A stretch of 64,000 bases of DNA, taken from the NCBI RefSeq assembly GCF_905201705.1, contig NZ_CAJKOX010000003.1, positions 89,168 to 153,167 on the forward strand. Reading direction: 5' to 3'. Position numbers and translations under genes: made by a program. Below the pieces are notes generated by a model. That model did no database searches. It had not been told where the DNA came from and saw only the letters and a list, made by a program, of their open reading frames with translations. Of the stretch, positions 17,509 through 25,683 are shown in pieces (position 1 is the first letter of the stretch; every line of letters starts with the position of its first letter). The stretch comes from an uncultured Marvinbryantia sp. Lineage in GTDB: Bacteria; Bacillota; Clostridia; Lachnospirales; Lachnospiraceae.

Positions 17509-19104
17509 TTACCAGTTCATCACTTCTATTGCACACTTTTCAATATCCAATCCTCTTTTATATCGATCCATAAATACCTTAAATCCTTCGACTTCTGCCT
17601 CATCCGGACATACCGTTTCTCCGGACAGTCCCTTGAAAATTTTGTTCTCCAGATAATCCTCCAGCTTTTCCTGCGGCTCTTTGTCGATCAGATATGCCGC
17701 AAGAAGGGCAATTCCCCATGCGCCGCCTTCGCTGGCCGTATCCATGACCGTCACCGGTGTATTAACCGCAGCCGCAAGGTATCTTTGTCCGACGCCCTTC
17801 GTCTTGAAAAATCCTCCGTGTCCTGTGATCCGGTCGATCTTCACATTTTCCTCTTCCATAAGGATATCCATTCCCATTTTCACCGCACCCAGGGACGTAT
17901 AAAGATGCGACTTCATAAAGTTCGCAAGATTAAATCTGCTCTCGGCAGTGCGCAGGAACGCCAGCCGTCCTTCGTTGATCATCGTGATATTTTCTCCCGA
18001 ATAATATCCGTATGCGAGAAGTCCTCCACAATCTGCATCTCCTTTTAATGAATGCGTATAAAGCTTCTCAAATAATGTGCCTGCGTCCGCCTGGATACCC
18101 ATTAATTTGCAAAATTCTCCGAAAATTCCTACCCATGCATTCAGATCTGAGGTTCCATTATTGGCATGTGACATCGCACATGGAAATCCCGTCGGCGTTG
18201 TCACCATATCGATCTCACGGTAAACTTTGCTGAGCTGTTTTTCCAGCACGATCATAGCAAACGTGCTGGTGCCGGCAGATATATTGCCGGTCGCCGGGGC
18301 TACCGAATTTGTTGCTGTCATTCCGGTTCCGGCGTCTCCCTCCGGCGGGCACAACGGGATTCCCGCTCTGAGATTGCCGCTTTCATCCAGAAATGCAGCG
18401 CCCTCCTCTGTCAGGCTTCCGGCATTTTCTCCCGCTATAAGCACTGCCGGGAAAATATCTCTGAGCTTCCAGGAATAGTGGTACGGCTCTATCAGCTCAT
18501 CAAATTTCTTCACCATGACTTCATTATAATCATGTGTCTCCGAATCAATCGGGAACATTCCTGCCGCGTCACCGATTCCAAGAACCCGCTGCCCGGTGAG
18601 CTTCCAGTGGATATATCCGCTCAGAGTGGAAACATAGTCGAGATTTTTCGTGTGTTCTTCCCCGTCCAGGATCCGCTGGTATAAATGTGCCACCGACCAG
18701 CGGAGCGGAATATTAAACTGAAAGAGGTCTGTCAGCTCATCCGCCGCTTTCTGTGTGTTGGTATTTCTCCAGGTCTGGAATGGGGCGAGCTGATTGCCCG
18801 CCTTATCCAGTGCCATATATCCATGCATCATCGCGCTGATGCCGATCGCTCCGATCGTGTGCAGCGTGACACCGTATTTCTGCTCTGTCTCTTCTCTCAA
18901 AGAGCTGTAGCAGTGCCGGATCCCAGCGTGGATATCCTCCAGACTATATGTCCAGATATTGTCAATAAAGGAGTTTTCCCAGTCATGGATGCCGACCGCA
19001 AGTACATTTCCCCGAAGATCTGTCAATACACCTTTGATCCTGGTAGATCCCAGCTCAATCCCAAGCGCCGTCTTTCCGTTTATGATCAGTTCTTTCTTAT
19101 CCAT
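17509..19104 (-). CDS. FGGY-family carbohydrate kinase
   Basis: This 531-residue cytoplasmic sugar kinase has both actin-like domains: phosphate loop GIELGSTRIKGVLTDLRG at the start, GISAMMHGYMALD near residue 95, the conserved Gly/Asp region PPEGDAGTGMTATNS near 255, and the ATP-side motif SEGGAWGIALLAAY near 460. FGGY enzymes phosphorylate ketoses, polyols or related sugars; the substrate is not readable. The frame is open to 19131, but that ATG lacks a ribosome site, while GCAGGA precedes the ATG at 19104. With the upstream SDR and downstream symporter it suggests uptake, oxidation or reduction to a ketose, then phosphorylation. Confidence 0.88.
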   Translation of the reverse strand: MDKKELIINGKTALGIELGSTRIKGVLTDLRGNVLAVGIHDWENSFIDNIWTYSLEDIHAGIRHCYSSLREETEQKYGVTLHTIGAIGISAMMHGYMALDKAGNQLAPFQTWRNTNTQKAADELTDLFQFNIPLRWSVAHLYQRILDGEEHTKNLDYVSTLSGYIHWKLTGQRVLGIGDAAGMFPIDSETHDYNEVMVKKFDELIEPYHYSWKLRDIFPAVLIAGENAGSLTEEGAAFLDESGNLRAGIPLCPPEGDAGTGMTATNSVAPATGNISAGTSTFAMIVLEKQLSKVYREIDMVTTPTGFPCAMSHANNGTSDLNAWVGIFGEFCKLMGIQADAGTLFEKLYTHSLKGDADCGGLLAYGYYSGENITMINEGRLAFLRTAESRFNLANFMKSHLYTSLGAVKMGMDILMEEENVKIDRITGHGGFFKTKGVGQRYLAAAVNTPVTVMDTASEGGAWGIALLAAYLIDKEPQEKLEDYLENKIFKGLSGETVCPDEAEVEGFKVFMDRYKRGLDIEKCAIEVMNW

Positions 19105-19136
19105 ATTTTCCTGCCTTATCTCCCTTGCCATTTACT

Positions 19137-19913
19137 TTAGAAGCAGGTGAACGCTCCGTCAATGATGAAATCAGATCCTGTTGTAAACGTGCTTGTATCT
19201 CCGGCAAGGTATACGCAGATAGACTCCAGTTCCTCCGGTTTTCCCATTCTTCCCAGCGGTGCCATTGCATTCCACTGCTCAATGAGCGGGATCAGTGTCG
19301 GGGAGTTCAGTGTCAGTTCCGTTCCGATGTATCCCGGGCTGATGCTGTTTACACGCACGCCGCGTTTTGCCCATTCAATGGCGAGCGATTTTGTAAGCTG
19401 GATCACGCCCGCCTTGGAAGCATTGTATGCGCACTGCGGCTGCGGAACATTTACAATATGTGCGGACATGGAAGCGGTGTTGATGATGGAGCCGCCGCCG
19501 TTTGCCAGCATGTATTTTCCGGCTGCAATATCCGTGAGGAAGATGCCGTTCAGATTGATGTTGATGACTTTGCTCCACTGCTCCCAGGTCATTTCTTCCG
19601 CCGGGGCGTTGATGCAGATGCCTGCGTTGTTGTGGCAGAAATCAAGTCCGCCGAGCTCCTGCACGACCTGTGCAACCATCGCGTCTACCTGGTCTTTGTC
19701 TGTGCAGTCGGTTTTGATGGCGATTACCTTTCTGCCTGTTTTTTCTGCGATTTCTGCGGCGGTTTTCTTTGCCTCTTCGATGTCAAGGTCTACGATTGCC
19801 ACATCCGCGCCTGCTTCAGCGAAGGCGGTTGCCGTACATTTTCCGATACCTCTGGCAGCGCCGGTAACAAAGCCTTTTTTTCCGTCCAATCTCATTTTCT
19901 CAATAATGCCCAT
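19137..19913 (-). CDS. Short-chain dehydrogenase/reductase (polyol/ketose type)
   Basis: 258 residues, classical SDR: cofactor motif TGAARGIG near residue 17, Asp in VDLDIEEA (suggesting NAD+), NNAG near 91, catalytic Ser in TASMSAH near 146 and YNASK near 160, and ISPGYIGTEL near 190. The CAYNASKAGVIQLTKSLAIE block is like sorbose reductases, L-xylulose reductases and arabinitol dehydrogenases. It is the first gene of an operon with an FGGY kinase and a GPH symporter, so it likely interconverts a polyol and a ketose. GGAG lies 8 bases before the ATG. Confidence 0.9.
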   Translation of the reverse strand: MGIIEKMRLDGKKGFVTGAARGIGKCTATAFAEAGADVAIVDLDIEEAKKTAAEIAEKTGRKVIAIKTDCTDKDQVDAMVAQVVQELGGLDFCHNNAGICINAPAEEMTWEQWSKVININLNGIFLTDIAAGKYMLANGGGSIINTASMSAHIVNVPQPQCAYNASKAGVIQLTKSLAIEWAKRGVRVNSISPGYIGTELTLNSPTLIPLIEQWNAMAPLGRMGKPEELESICVYLAGDTSTFTTGSDFIIDGAFTCF

Positions 19914-19941
19914 GTTTTTCTCTCCTTTTCTTTTTTGGGAT

Positions 19942-19974
19942 AGTCATTTTATATTTTTATTTTGTAAAATGACT
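19942..19974. promoter_or_regulatory. Inverted repeat, probable ROK regulator operator
   Basis: AGTCATTTTA (19942-19951) and its exact complement TAAAATGACT (19965-19974) flank the 5' leader of the SDR operon. The right arm also contains ATTTTGTAAAAT, close to the palindrome at 20002-20013. XylR/NagC-type ROK proteins bind AT-rich dyads of this kind. Confidence 0.65.
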
Positions 19975-19991
19975 TTATTTATTGTATAATT

Positions 19992-20020
19992 ATATTAACT
20001 CATTTTATAAAATTGGTCAA
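19992..20020 (-). promoter_or_regulatory. Promoter of the SDR operon with internal operator
   Basis: TTGACC (20020-20015) and TAATAT (19997-19992) on the minus strand, 17 bases apart. The perfect palindrome ATTTTATAAAAT (20002-20013) lies in the spacer. Confidence 0.7.
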
Positions 20021-20090
20021 TACTGCATGATTCACAAATATAGGACTCCTTTTTTGTCGAAATTAAACAAAGGCAATCTTTTTTGGGGGA

Positions 20091-20119
20091 TTGAAATACC
20101 GAAAAAGAAATTATATAAT
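20091..20119 (+). promoter_or_regulatory. Promoter of the ROK regulator gene
   Basis: TTGAAA (20091-20096) and TATAAT (20114-20119) with a 17-base spacer. The predicted start, near 20126, lies downstream of the first in-frame ATG at 20091, which excludes the longer form of the protein. Confidence 0.82.
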
Positions 20120-20165
20120 AGTTTTATCAAATAACTTTATAATATCGGAAGTGAGGAAGTTTACT

Positions 20166-21299
20166 ATGGATGCATTTTCTCTTACAGATATTAAGAAAAA
20201 AAACCTGTCAGACGTCTATCACTATATATACCACAATCCGGGATGTCCCAAGCAGGCGATCGCCAACGCGCTTTCCATCAGCCTGCCCACGGTTTCGCAG
20301 CATCTTTCTACATTGACTGATCATAATCTGATCAAAAAATCCGGACAGCTCACCTCAGCGGTCGGTCGGCGCGCAGCCGCCTACCAGATCATCCCCACCG
20401 CTAAAATCGCAGTAGGAATCGAGATTCTTGCCCGGAATGTTTACATTACCGCTTTAAATCTATATGGAAAAAAAGAAGCAAAAGAAAAATATCAGATCAC
20501 TTTCCGGCCGGATCCGGATTATTTTGAGAAATTACAAAGAACTGTAAAAGAATTTCTTCAGAAGTACCAGTACACAGAAAAGCAGCTTCTGGGAATCGGT
20601 CTCGGCATGCAGGGACTTACTTCCCCGGACGGCACCCACATGACATACGGGGAGATCCTGCACTGCACCGGATTGTCCATCCGGCCGTTTGCCGACTGTT
20701 TTTCCATCCCCTGCAGATTTATCCACGATGCCGAATGCGCCTCTGTCAGCGAGCTGTGGGAAAATCCCCAGATCAGCGATGCCATCTATCTGTCGCTCGG
20801 TCAGCATCTCGGCGGCTCCGTCATCATCGGCGGTGAATTCCAGAACGGTCTTACCGGAAAGTCCGGCACCTTTGAGCACATGACGCTGGTCCCGGACGGC
20901 GCCGAATGCTACTGCGGAAAGCATGGCTGCGCCGAATGCTATTGCTCCGGCAGCTTCCTCATGGGCTCTTCCCTGGAACCGGACGAATTTTTTGCCCGAA
21001 AAAAACAGGGTGATCCCGATTGTCTTGAAAAATGGAACAAATACCTGCGCTATCTGTCCATGCTGATCAATAATCTTCATATGGTAATGGAAAATACAGT
21101 CATCCTTGGCGGAAATATTGCGTCCTTCTTCACAGAGGAGGATATCCTCGCTGTAAAACAGTATGTGGCGGAGCGCTCCACCTTCTCCGACGATACCTCC
21201 TACATCATTCTCGGAGAATGCCGCAGCGACGCCGTTTCCATGGGCGCGGCACTGCCCTTTATCAAAGAATTTCTGAGGGATATCGCACAAAATCATTAA
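20166..21299 (+). CDS. ROK-family transcriptional regulator (XylR/NagC type)
   Basis: 377 residues: an N-terminal winged helix-turn-helix (GCPKQAIANALSISLPTVSQ, about residues 27-46) joined to a ROK sugar-binding domain with IGLGMQGLTSPDG near 165 and the zinc motif CYCGKHGCAEC near 265. It probably binds the substrate or product of the divergent SDR-FGGY-GPH pathway and represses that operon through AT-rich palindromes. GAGG precedes the ATG at 20166; the upstream in-frame ATG at 20091 overlaps the promoter's -35 box. Confidence 0.88.
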   Translation: MDAFSLTDIKKKNLSDVYHYIYHNPGCPKQAIANALSISLPTVSQHLSTLTDHNLIKKSGQLTSAVGRRAAAYQIIPTAKIAVGIEILARNVYITALNLYGKKEAKEKYQITFRPDPDYFEKLQRTVKEFLQKYQYTEKQLLGIGLGMQGLTSPDGTHMTYGEILHCTGLSIRPFADCFSIPCRFIHDAECASVSELWENPQISDAIYLSLGQHLGGSVIIGGEFQNGLTGKSGTFEHMTLVPDGAECYCGKHGCAECYCSGSFLMGSSLEPDEFFARKKQGDPDCLEKWNKYLRYLSMLINNLHMVMENTVILGGNIASFFTEEDILAVKQYVAERSTFSDDTSYIILGECRSDAVSMGAALPFIKEFLRDIAQNH

Positions 21300-21321
21300 G
21301 CGCAGGGATTTCATGCGCCTG

Positions 21322-22161
21322 TCACCTCTTCGATTCCCCCGGCCGCACCGGAATCTGTATTTCTGTCACAAACTTATCTGCGTCGCCGGTAAATCCATCG
21401 TCGATCATTGTGATCTCCTTGGAAAAGCCGTCAACGCACAGCCCGTTTTCTTCCATGTACTCGTCAAGCTTTTGATAATATGCGGGAGCGTCTTTGTGGC
21501 TCCCGCAAAAACGCACCGTCACACATTTTTCCGCAGGCAGCTCCTCCGTCGCACCGCTGTAGACATCCTCCGCATCCAGCAGCAAAAAGACCATATCATA
21601 GCGTTCATATGCTTTCTCCAAAAGCCGCTCTCTGCCGATGCCTACGCCAACTTTCCCCAGAAAAACCACCGCATCCTTCTGATCCTGCTCCAGCTCGCGG
21701 ATCGAAGTCTCCAGATCGAGATAGGTCTTTGGGGAAAGCTGATTGCGTATCCATGCGATGCGCCGCGGCGGAATCTCTGTCATACGAATGACATCCAACT
21801 CCGAGGAAAGCGCATCCGCAAGCTGCTGCAGGCGATTATCAATCTTCCGCTCGATAATCTGCAGCTTGCGCTGCTTCTGGATCACCGTCTCTTTTTGCTG
21901 CTGAAGCAGCTCCTGGATGCGCTCCACATCGCGGTTTCCAAGAAAGTCGGCGATCTGCTCCAACGGCATATCTAGGACGCGCAGGTAACGGATCGTATTG
22001 AGGCACTCAAACTGACGTGTACTGTAGTATCGGTAGCCTGTCTCCTGATCCACGTACTCCGGTGTCAGCATACCGATTTTTTCATAATGGCGCAGCGTCC
22101 CGACGCTTAAATGAAACATTCGCGCCACATCTCCGATTTTGAATAGACCTTCGCGCTCCAA
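21322..22161 (-). CDS. MerR-family regulator with GyrI-like effector domain
   Basis: 279 residues. The N-terminal MerR domain is plain (KIGDVARMFHLSVGTLRHYE, residues 8-27, then YRYYS). A coiled-coil dimerisation helix covers about 85-120, and a C-terminal region (about 125-279) resembles GyrI/BmrR-type small-molecule-binding domains. The start codon is TTG, preceded by AGGGGA; no ATG is available before the DNA-binding domain. It lies 44 bases after the cupin gene on the same strand, so it may be read through from the uxuA operon. Its target is not evident. Confidence 0.85.
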   Translation of the reverse strand: MEREGLFKIGDVARMFHLSVGTLRHYEKIGMLTPEYVDQETGYRYYSTRQFECLNTIRYLRVLDMPLEQIADFLGNRDVERIQELLQQQKETVIQKQRKLQIIERKIDNRLQQLADALSSELDVIRMTEIPPRRIAWIRNQLSPKTYLDLETSIRELEQDQKDAVVFLGKVGVGIGRERLLEKAYERYDMVFLLLDAEDVYSGATEELPAEKCVTVRFCGSHKDAPAYYQKLDEYMEENGLCVDGFSKEITMIDDGFTGDADKFVTEIQIPVRPGESKR

Positions 22162-22205
22162 ATCCGTCCCCTATCCTTTCTGTTCCCGTGAATAATCATC
22201 CTTTT

Positions 22206-22526
22206 CTACAGGAAATCCTTCCGCATCGGTGTGAAAATGTCCACCAGAATTCCTTCCTCCAGTGCGTGAACCCCGTGCAGCATATCGCCGGGGATCAGAA
22301 TACTGTCGCCCTGTCTGACTACATGAACTTCCCCGTCCATGTTGAATTCAAATTCGCCCTTTGCAACATAAGTGATCTGTCGGTGCGGGTGTTTATGCTC
22401 ATTTCCGCGCGCTCCCTTTTCAAAAGAGACCTCTGTCATCATCAGCTCTTCGGAGTAGCTCAGAATCTTTCTGGTGACTCCCGGCTCACAATTCACTGCC
22501 TGTACTTCTTCATTATGTACGATCAT
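22206..22526 (-). CDS. kdgF: Cupin, probable KdgF (unsaturated uronate ring opening)
   Basis: This 106-residue single-domain cupin has metal-ligand positions in NEHKHPHRQ (residues 42-50) and LHGV (His84), and the C-terminal GILVDIFTPMRKDFL that is characteristic of KdgF. KdgF converts 4,5-unsaturated monouronates, released by polysaccharide lyases or unsaturated glucuronyl hydrolases, to linear ketouronate. Assignment rests on this motif pattern and on the operon with uxuA and a GntR regulator; a generic cupin remains possible. GGAG before the ATG at 22526 decides the start over an upstream in-frame ATG at 22595. Confidence 0.72.
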   Translation of the reverse strand: MIVHNEEVQAVNCEPGVTRKILSYSEELMMTEVSFEKGARGNEHKHPHRQITYVAKGEFEFNMDGEVHVVRQGDSILIPGDMLHGVHALEEGILVDIFTPMRKDFL

Positions 22527-22591
22527 TTTTCTTTCTCCTTTTTCATAACTATAATAAATGGAACTGCCGAAGCAGTCCCACTTAACATATC

Positions 22592-23269
22592 TCATTTAAA
22601 ATACTTTGCATCGTATTTCCGGCGGATCGCTTCCTCGTCAATCTTATACCGCGACAGATGAATTTCCATCAGCTCGCCGGCTCTTTCAGCGTCATGCTGC
22701 CGGATCGCCTCCACGATGGCCTGGTGATCCTGCACGATCTTCAGCTCCTTCACCGCCGAGAGAGCCATGTTGCGCACGCGGTCGAAATGCAGCGTCAGGT
22801 TCTGCATCAGCAGATAGCTCTGGCTTTTCTGCGCGATATCAAACAGGAGCTTATGAAAGTCGTCATCCAACTCCATCAGACGCCCGGCGTCCGTGCTGTC
22901 CAGATAAAACTCCTGCAATTTCAGATTTTCTCCAAGCTTTAAGATATCCTCCGGCTTCGCCATCTCACAGACAAGACGCACCACAGCGTTTTCCATGACG
23001 CTTCGCATGAAACGCGCTTCCTCCACCAGCGAGTAGTCGATCAGCGCCACCATACTGCCTCTCTGCGGATAGATTTCCACAATTCCTCCCCTGGCAAGCT
23101 CGATCAGCGCCTCCCGCACCGGCGTCCGGGAAAGCCCCATCTCATCGGCAAGATTTTTCTCGCTGACGCGGCTTCCCGGCGCAAGCTCCAGCCGGATGAT
23201 ATTATTTTTGATCACGCGAAGCGCGTATTCCCTTCCGTTCTCCCTTGGATATCGTTCCAGCAAACGCAT
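22592..23269 (-). CDS. GntR-family (FCD domain) regulator, UxuR-like
   Basis: 225 residues: N-terminal winged helix (SRVSEKNLADEMGLSRTPVR, residues 38-57) and an all-helical FCD effector domain with the metal-ligand pattern DDDFHKLLF near 135 and DHQAIVEAIRQHD near 185. FCD regulators often sense hexuronate intermediates such as fructuronate or mannonate. Its ATG follows the uxuA stop codon with no gap, indicating translational coupling. A GTATAC-centred dyad upstream of uxuA is the likely target. Confidence 0.9.
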   Translation of the reverse strand: MRLLERYPRENGREYALRVIKNNIIRLELAPGSRVSEKNLADEMGLSRTPVREALIELARGGIVEIYPQRGSMVALIDYSLVEEARFMRSVMENAVVRLVCEMAKPEDILKLGENLKLQEFYLDSTDAGRLMELDDDFHKLLFDIAQKSQSYLLMQNLTLHFDRVRNMALSAVKELKIVQDHQAIVEAIRQHDAERAGELMEIHLSRYKIDEEAIRRKYDAKYFK

Positions 23270-24352
23270 TTATTTGTTCTTGTTTTCCTTGCAGATCGCT
23301 TCCCACAGACCGTTGATGTAGGTTGCACCGAGCGCACGGTCATACAGACCATATCCCGGACGTCCAACCTCATCCCAGATCATTCTGCCGTGGTCCGGAC
23401 GGATGTAGGTATCCGGGCAGGTGTCGTATACCGCCTTCATGATCTCGTAAAGGTCAAGATCGCCGTCGCTGGACAGATGTGCAGCCTCGCGGAATTTGTG
23501 GTAGCCAAGGTATTTTACGTTGCGCACGTGCAGACAGCCGATGCGGTTCATCTCGCCGAAGTGACGGATGATCGCCGGAATGTCGTTGTCCGGGTTGGAA
23601 CCCAGAGAACCGGTGCACAGGCAGAGCGTGTTGCACGGTGAATCATGCAGGGCAACGATCTTGTCGTAGTCCTCCTGGCTGTGAGCGATTCTCGGAAGTC
23701 CGAAGATCGGCCAGCCCGGATCGTCCGGATGACATGCCATTACTACGCCGCACTCCTCGCAGGTCGGAATAATGCCGTCCAGGAAATACTTGTAATTTGC
23801 TCTCAAATCATCCGGCGTGATGGACTCGTAACGCTTCAGCGTAGTTTCCAGCTCTGCCAGACGCTCCGGCTCCCAGCCCGGAAGCGAGAATCCGTTGCAG
23901 TCCTCGATCGTCTTGCGAACGATGTCAACCGGTGTCATATCACCAAGCTCTTTTTCATCGAAGTAAAGGCTGTTGGAACCATCCTCCGGAATCTCACGCG
24001 CAAGGTCTGTGCGCAGCCAGTCGAATACCGGCATGAAATTATAAACGATTACCTTTACGCCGTATTTTGCAAGATTGCGAATGGTCGTGCAGTAGTTTTC
24101 AATATACTTGTCTCTTGTCGGAAGTCCCATCTTGATATCTTCGTGTACGTTTACGCTCTCGATAACCTCACACTCAAGACCTGCTTCGTGTACATGATCG
24201 ATATAAGCCTTGATCTCGTCCTCTTCCCAGACCTCTCCGGCAGCCTTCTCATCCAGAACTCCCATGAGACCGGACATACCCGGAATCTGTCTGATCTGTT
24301 TCAGCGTGATGTTGTCACGTCCCTCACCGTACCAGCGAAATGTCATTTTCAT
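23270..24352 (-). CDS. uxuA: D-mannonate dehydratase
   Basis: This 360-residue enzyme dehydrates D-mannonate to 2-keto-3-deoxygluconate, the substrate of KdgK. It begins with MTFRWYGEG, as in Firmicute UxuA, and contains CHPDDPGWPIFGLPRI near 205 and CLHVRNVKYLGYHKF near 270, which carry the metal and active-site His/Asp/Cys/Arg residues. An in-frame ATG exists 7 codons upstream, but AAGGAG lies 9 bases before the ATG at 24352. First gene of the uxuA-gntR-kdgF operon. Confidence 0.95.
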   Translation of the reverse strand: MKMTFRWYGEGRDNITLKQIRQIPGMSGLMGVLDEKAAGEVWEEDEIKAYIDHVHEAGLECEVIESVNVHEDIKMGLPTRDKYIENYCTTIRNLAKYGVKVIVYNFMPVFDWLRTDLAREIPEDGSNSLYFDEKELGDMTPVDIVRKTIEDCNGFSLPGWEPERLAELETTLKRYESITPDDLRANYKYFLDGIIPTCEECGVVMACHPDDPGWPIFGLPRIAHSQEDYDKIVALHDSPCNTLCLCTGSLGSNPDNDIPAIIRHFGEMNRIGCLHVRNVKYLGYHKFREAAHLSSDGDLDLYEIMKAVYDTCPDTYIRPDHGRMIWDEVGRPGYGLYDRALGATYINGLWEAICKENKNK

Positions 24353-24437
24353 AGCATTGTTCTCCTTCTCCATTTATATTTACTGCTTTTGGATAATATA
24401 AGTGTAACATATCTCTTCCCTGTCTGTCCACAACTGT

Positions 24438-24455
24438 CTACTAGTATACCAGTAG
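24438..24455. promoter_or_regulatory. GTATAC-centred palindrome, probable GntR operator
   Basis: CTACTAGTATACCAGTAG is an 18-bp dyad with one mismatched pair. It lies about 85 bases upstream of uxuA and resembles the GGTATACC-type sites bound by UxuR/ExuR-like GntR proteins. A -35/-10 pair could not be assigned with confidence. Confidence 0.75.
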
Positions 24456-24624
24456 AAATTTACCTTTTGTTTTTGTCTATTTTTTACAAACCTTTACAAA
24501 CATTTTTCTCCGGAAGCCCTTGCAAAAATATACGTTTCTTATTATAATGAACAAGATATTCCTGCGGTCTGTCCATTTCAGAGCCGCAGGCAATTTTATC
24601 AAAAAAAGAAAAGAGGAATCCACT

Positions 24625-25560
24625 ATGCTTATTCCCGTTATACTGTTTATTCTTGGACTTGTCATTATCTGCATCGGCGGTGACAAATTTGTGGATAATG
24701 CCGTCATTGTTGCAAAAAAGCTCGGCATGTCCGAGATTATGGTCGGAGCTACCATTGTCAGCATCGGCACCACACTGCCGGAGGTACTCGTGTCCACCAC
24801 CGCCGCATTTAACGGCTCCGCCGCAATCTGCGCCGGAAACGCCTATGGCTCCATCATCTGCAACACCGCGCTGATCGCGGGCATCAGCCAGCTCTGCCGT
24901 CCGTCGAAGGGCGTGGACAAAAAATCCTTCAACTGGAACGTCGGGCTGTTTTTCCTGTTCAGCATATTTTTATTTGCCGTTCAGTATTTCACCGGCACGA
25001 TCTCCCGTCTGACCGGGCTTGTTCTGCTGGCCGGCTTCGTCATCTACACCCTCGGCTACATAAAGCTTGCCGGAGCCGGTTCCGCCGAAGCGCAGGAGCC
25101 GGAGACGGAAGAAACCTCTCTTCCGACCGCTCTGCTCATGCTGGTCTTTTTCGCCCTTGCACTGTTTATCGGCGCAAGACTGCTGGTCGACAACGGCACC
25201 ATCATTGCAGAAGGGCTTGGCGTACCGGAGCGTGTGATCGCCGTCACCTTCATCGCACTCGGCACCTCGCTGCCGGAGCTTGTCACCACCATCACCTCCC
25301 TGCTCAAGGGCTATGCCAGCCTGGGGCTTGGAAATGTGCTCGGCGCAAACCTTTTAAACCTGCTGCTCGTGATCGGTATTCCGTCTGCGATCTCCAGCTT
25401 CCCGGTTGAGCGTCAGACAACCTTCATCGACGTGCCCGTATCCATGGCAGTCATGCTGGTACTTACCGTGCCGTTCTTTATCAAGAAGCGCGGCTACCGT
25501 CTGCAGGGGCTGGCGCTGCTGCTGATCTACGCCGGATACTGTCTCTACAGCTTTCTCTGA
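24625..25560 (+). CDS. Calcium/sodium antiporter (CaCA family, YrbG type)
   Basis: A 311-residue membrane protein with about ten helices and the two alpha-repeats of the cation/Ca2+ exchanger family: VGATIVSIGTTLPEVLVST near residue 40 and AVTFIALGTSLPELVTTI near 205, each followed by GN-x-x-GS/A-N motifs. An acidic loop (AEAQEPETEETS) separates the halves. It would extrude Ca2+ in exchange for Na+ or H+. GAGG lies 8 bases before the ATG at 24625. It stands alone between the hexuronate block and a convergent operon, with no evident functional tie. Confidence 0.92.
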   Translation: MLIPVILFILGLVIICIGGDKFVDNAVIVAKKLGMSEIMVGATIVSIGTTLPEVLVSTTAAFNGSAAICAGNAYGSIICNTALIAGISQLCRPSKGVDKKSFNWNVGLFFLFSIFLFAVQYFTGTISRLTGLVLLAGFVIYTLGYIKLAGAGSAEAQEPETEETSLPTALLMLVFFALALFIGARLLVDNGTIIAEGLGVPERVIAVTFIALGTSLPELVTTITSLLKGYASLGLGNVLGANLLNLLLVIGIPSAISSFPVERQTTFIDVPVSMAVMLVLTVPFFIKKRGYRLQGLALLLIYAGYCLYSFL

Positions 25561-25610
25561 ATTCTGTCACGCTTTCCCTCTACGCTGGAAGCGCGGACCA
25601 CGAATAACAA

Positions 25611-25658
25611 CATAAAAATTGCCTGGCATCAGAAATTCACTGCCCGGCAATTTTTATG
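25611..25658. terminator. Bidirectional terminator
   Basis: 25611-25628 and 25641-25658 form an 18-bp stem with one mismatch around a 12-base loop, with AAAAATTGCC on one side and GGCAATTTTT on the other. It ends both the antiporter gene and the ten-gene operon that comes from the right. Confidence 0.92.
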
Positions 25659-25683
25659 TACAAAATAAATTTTTTCTTGCAAT

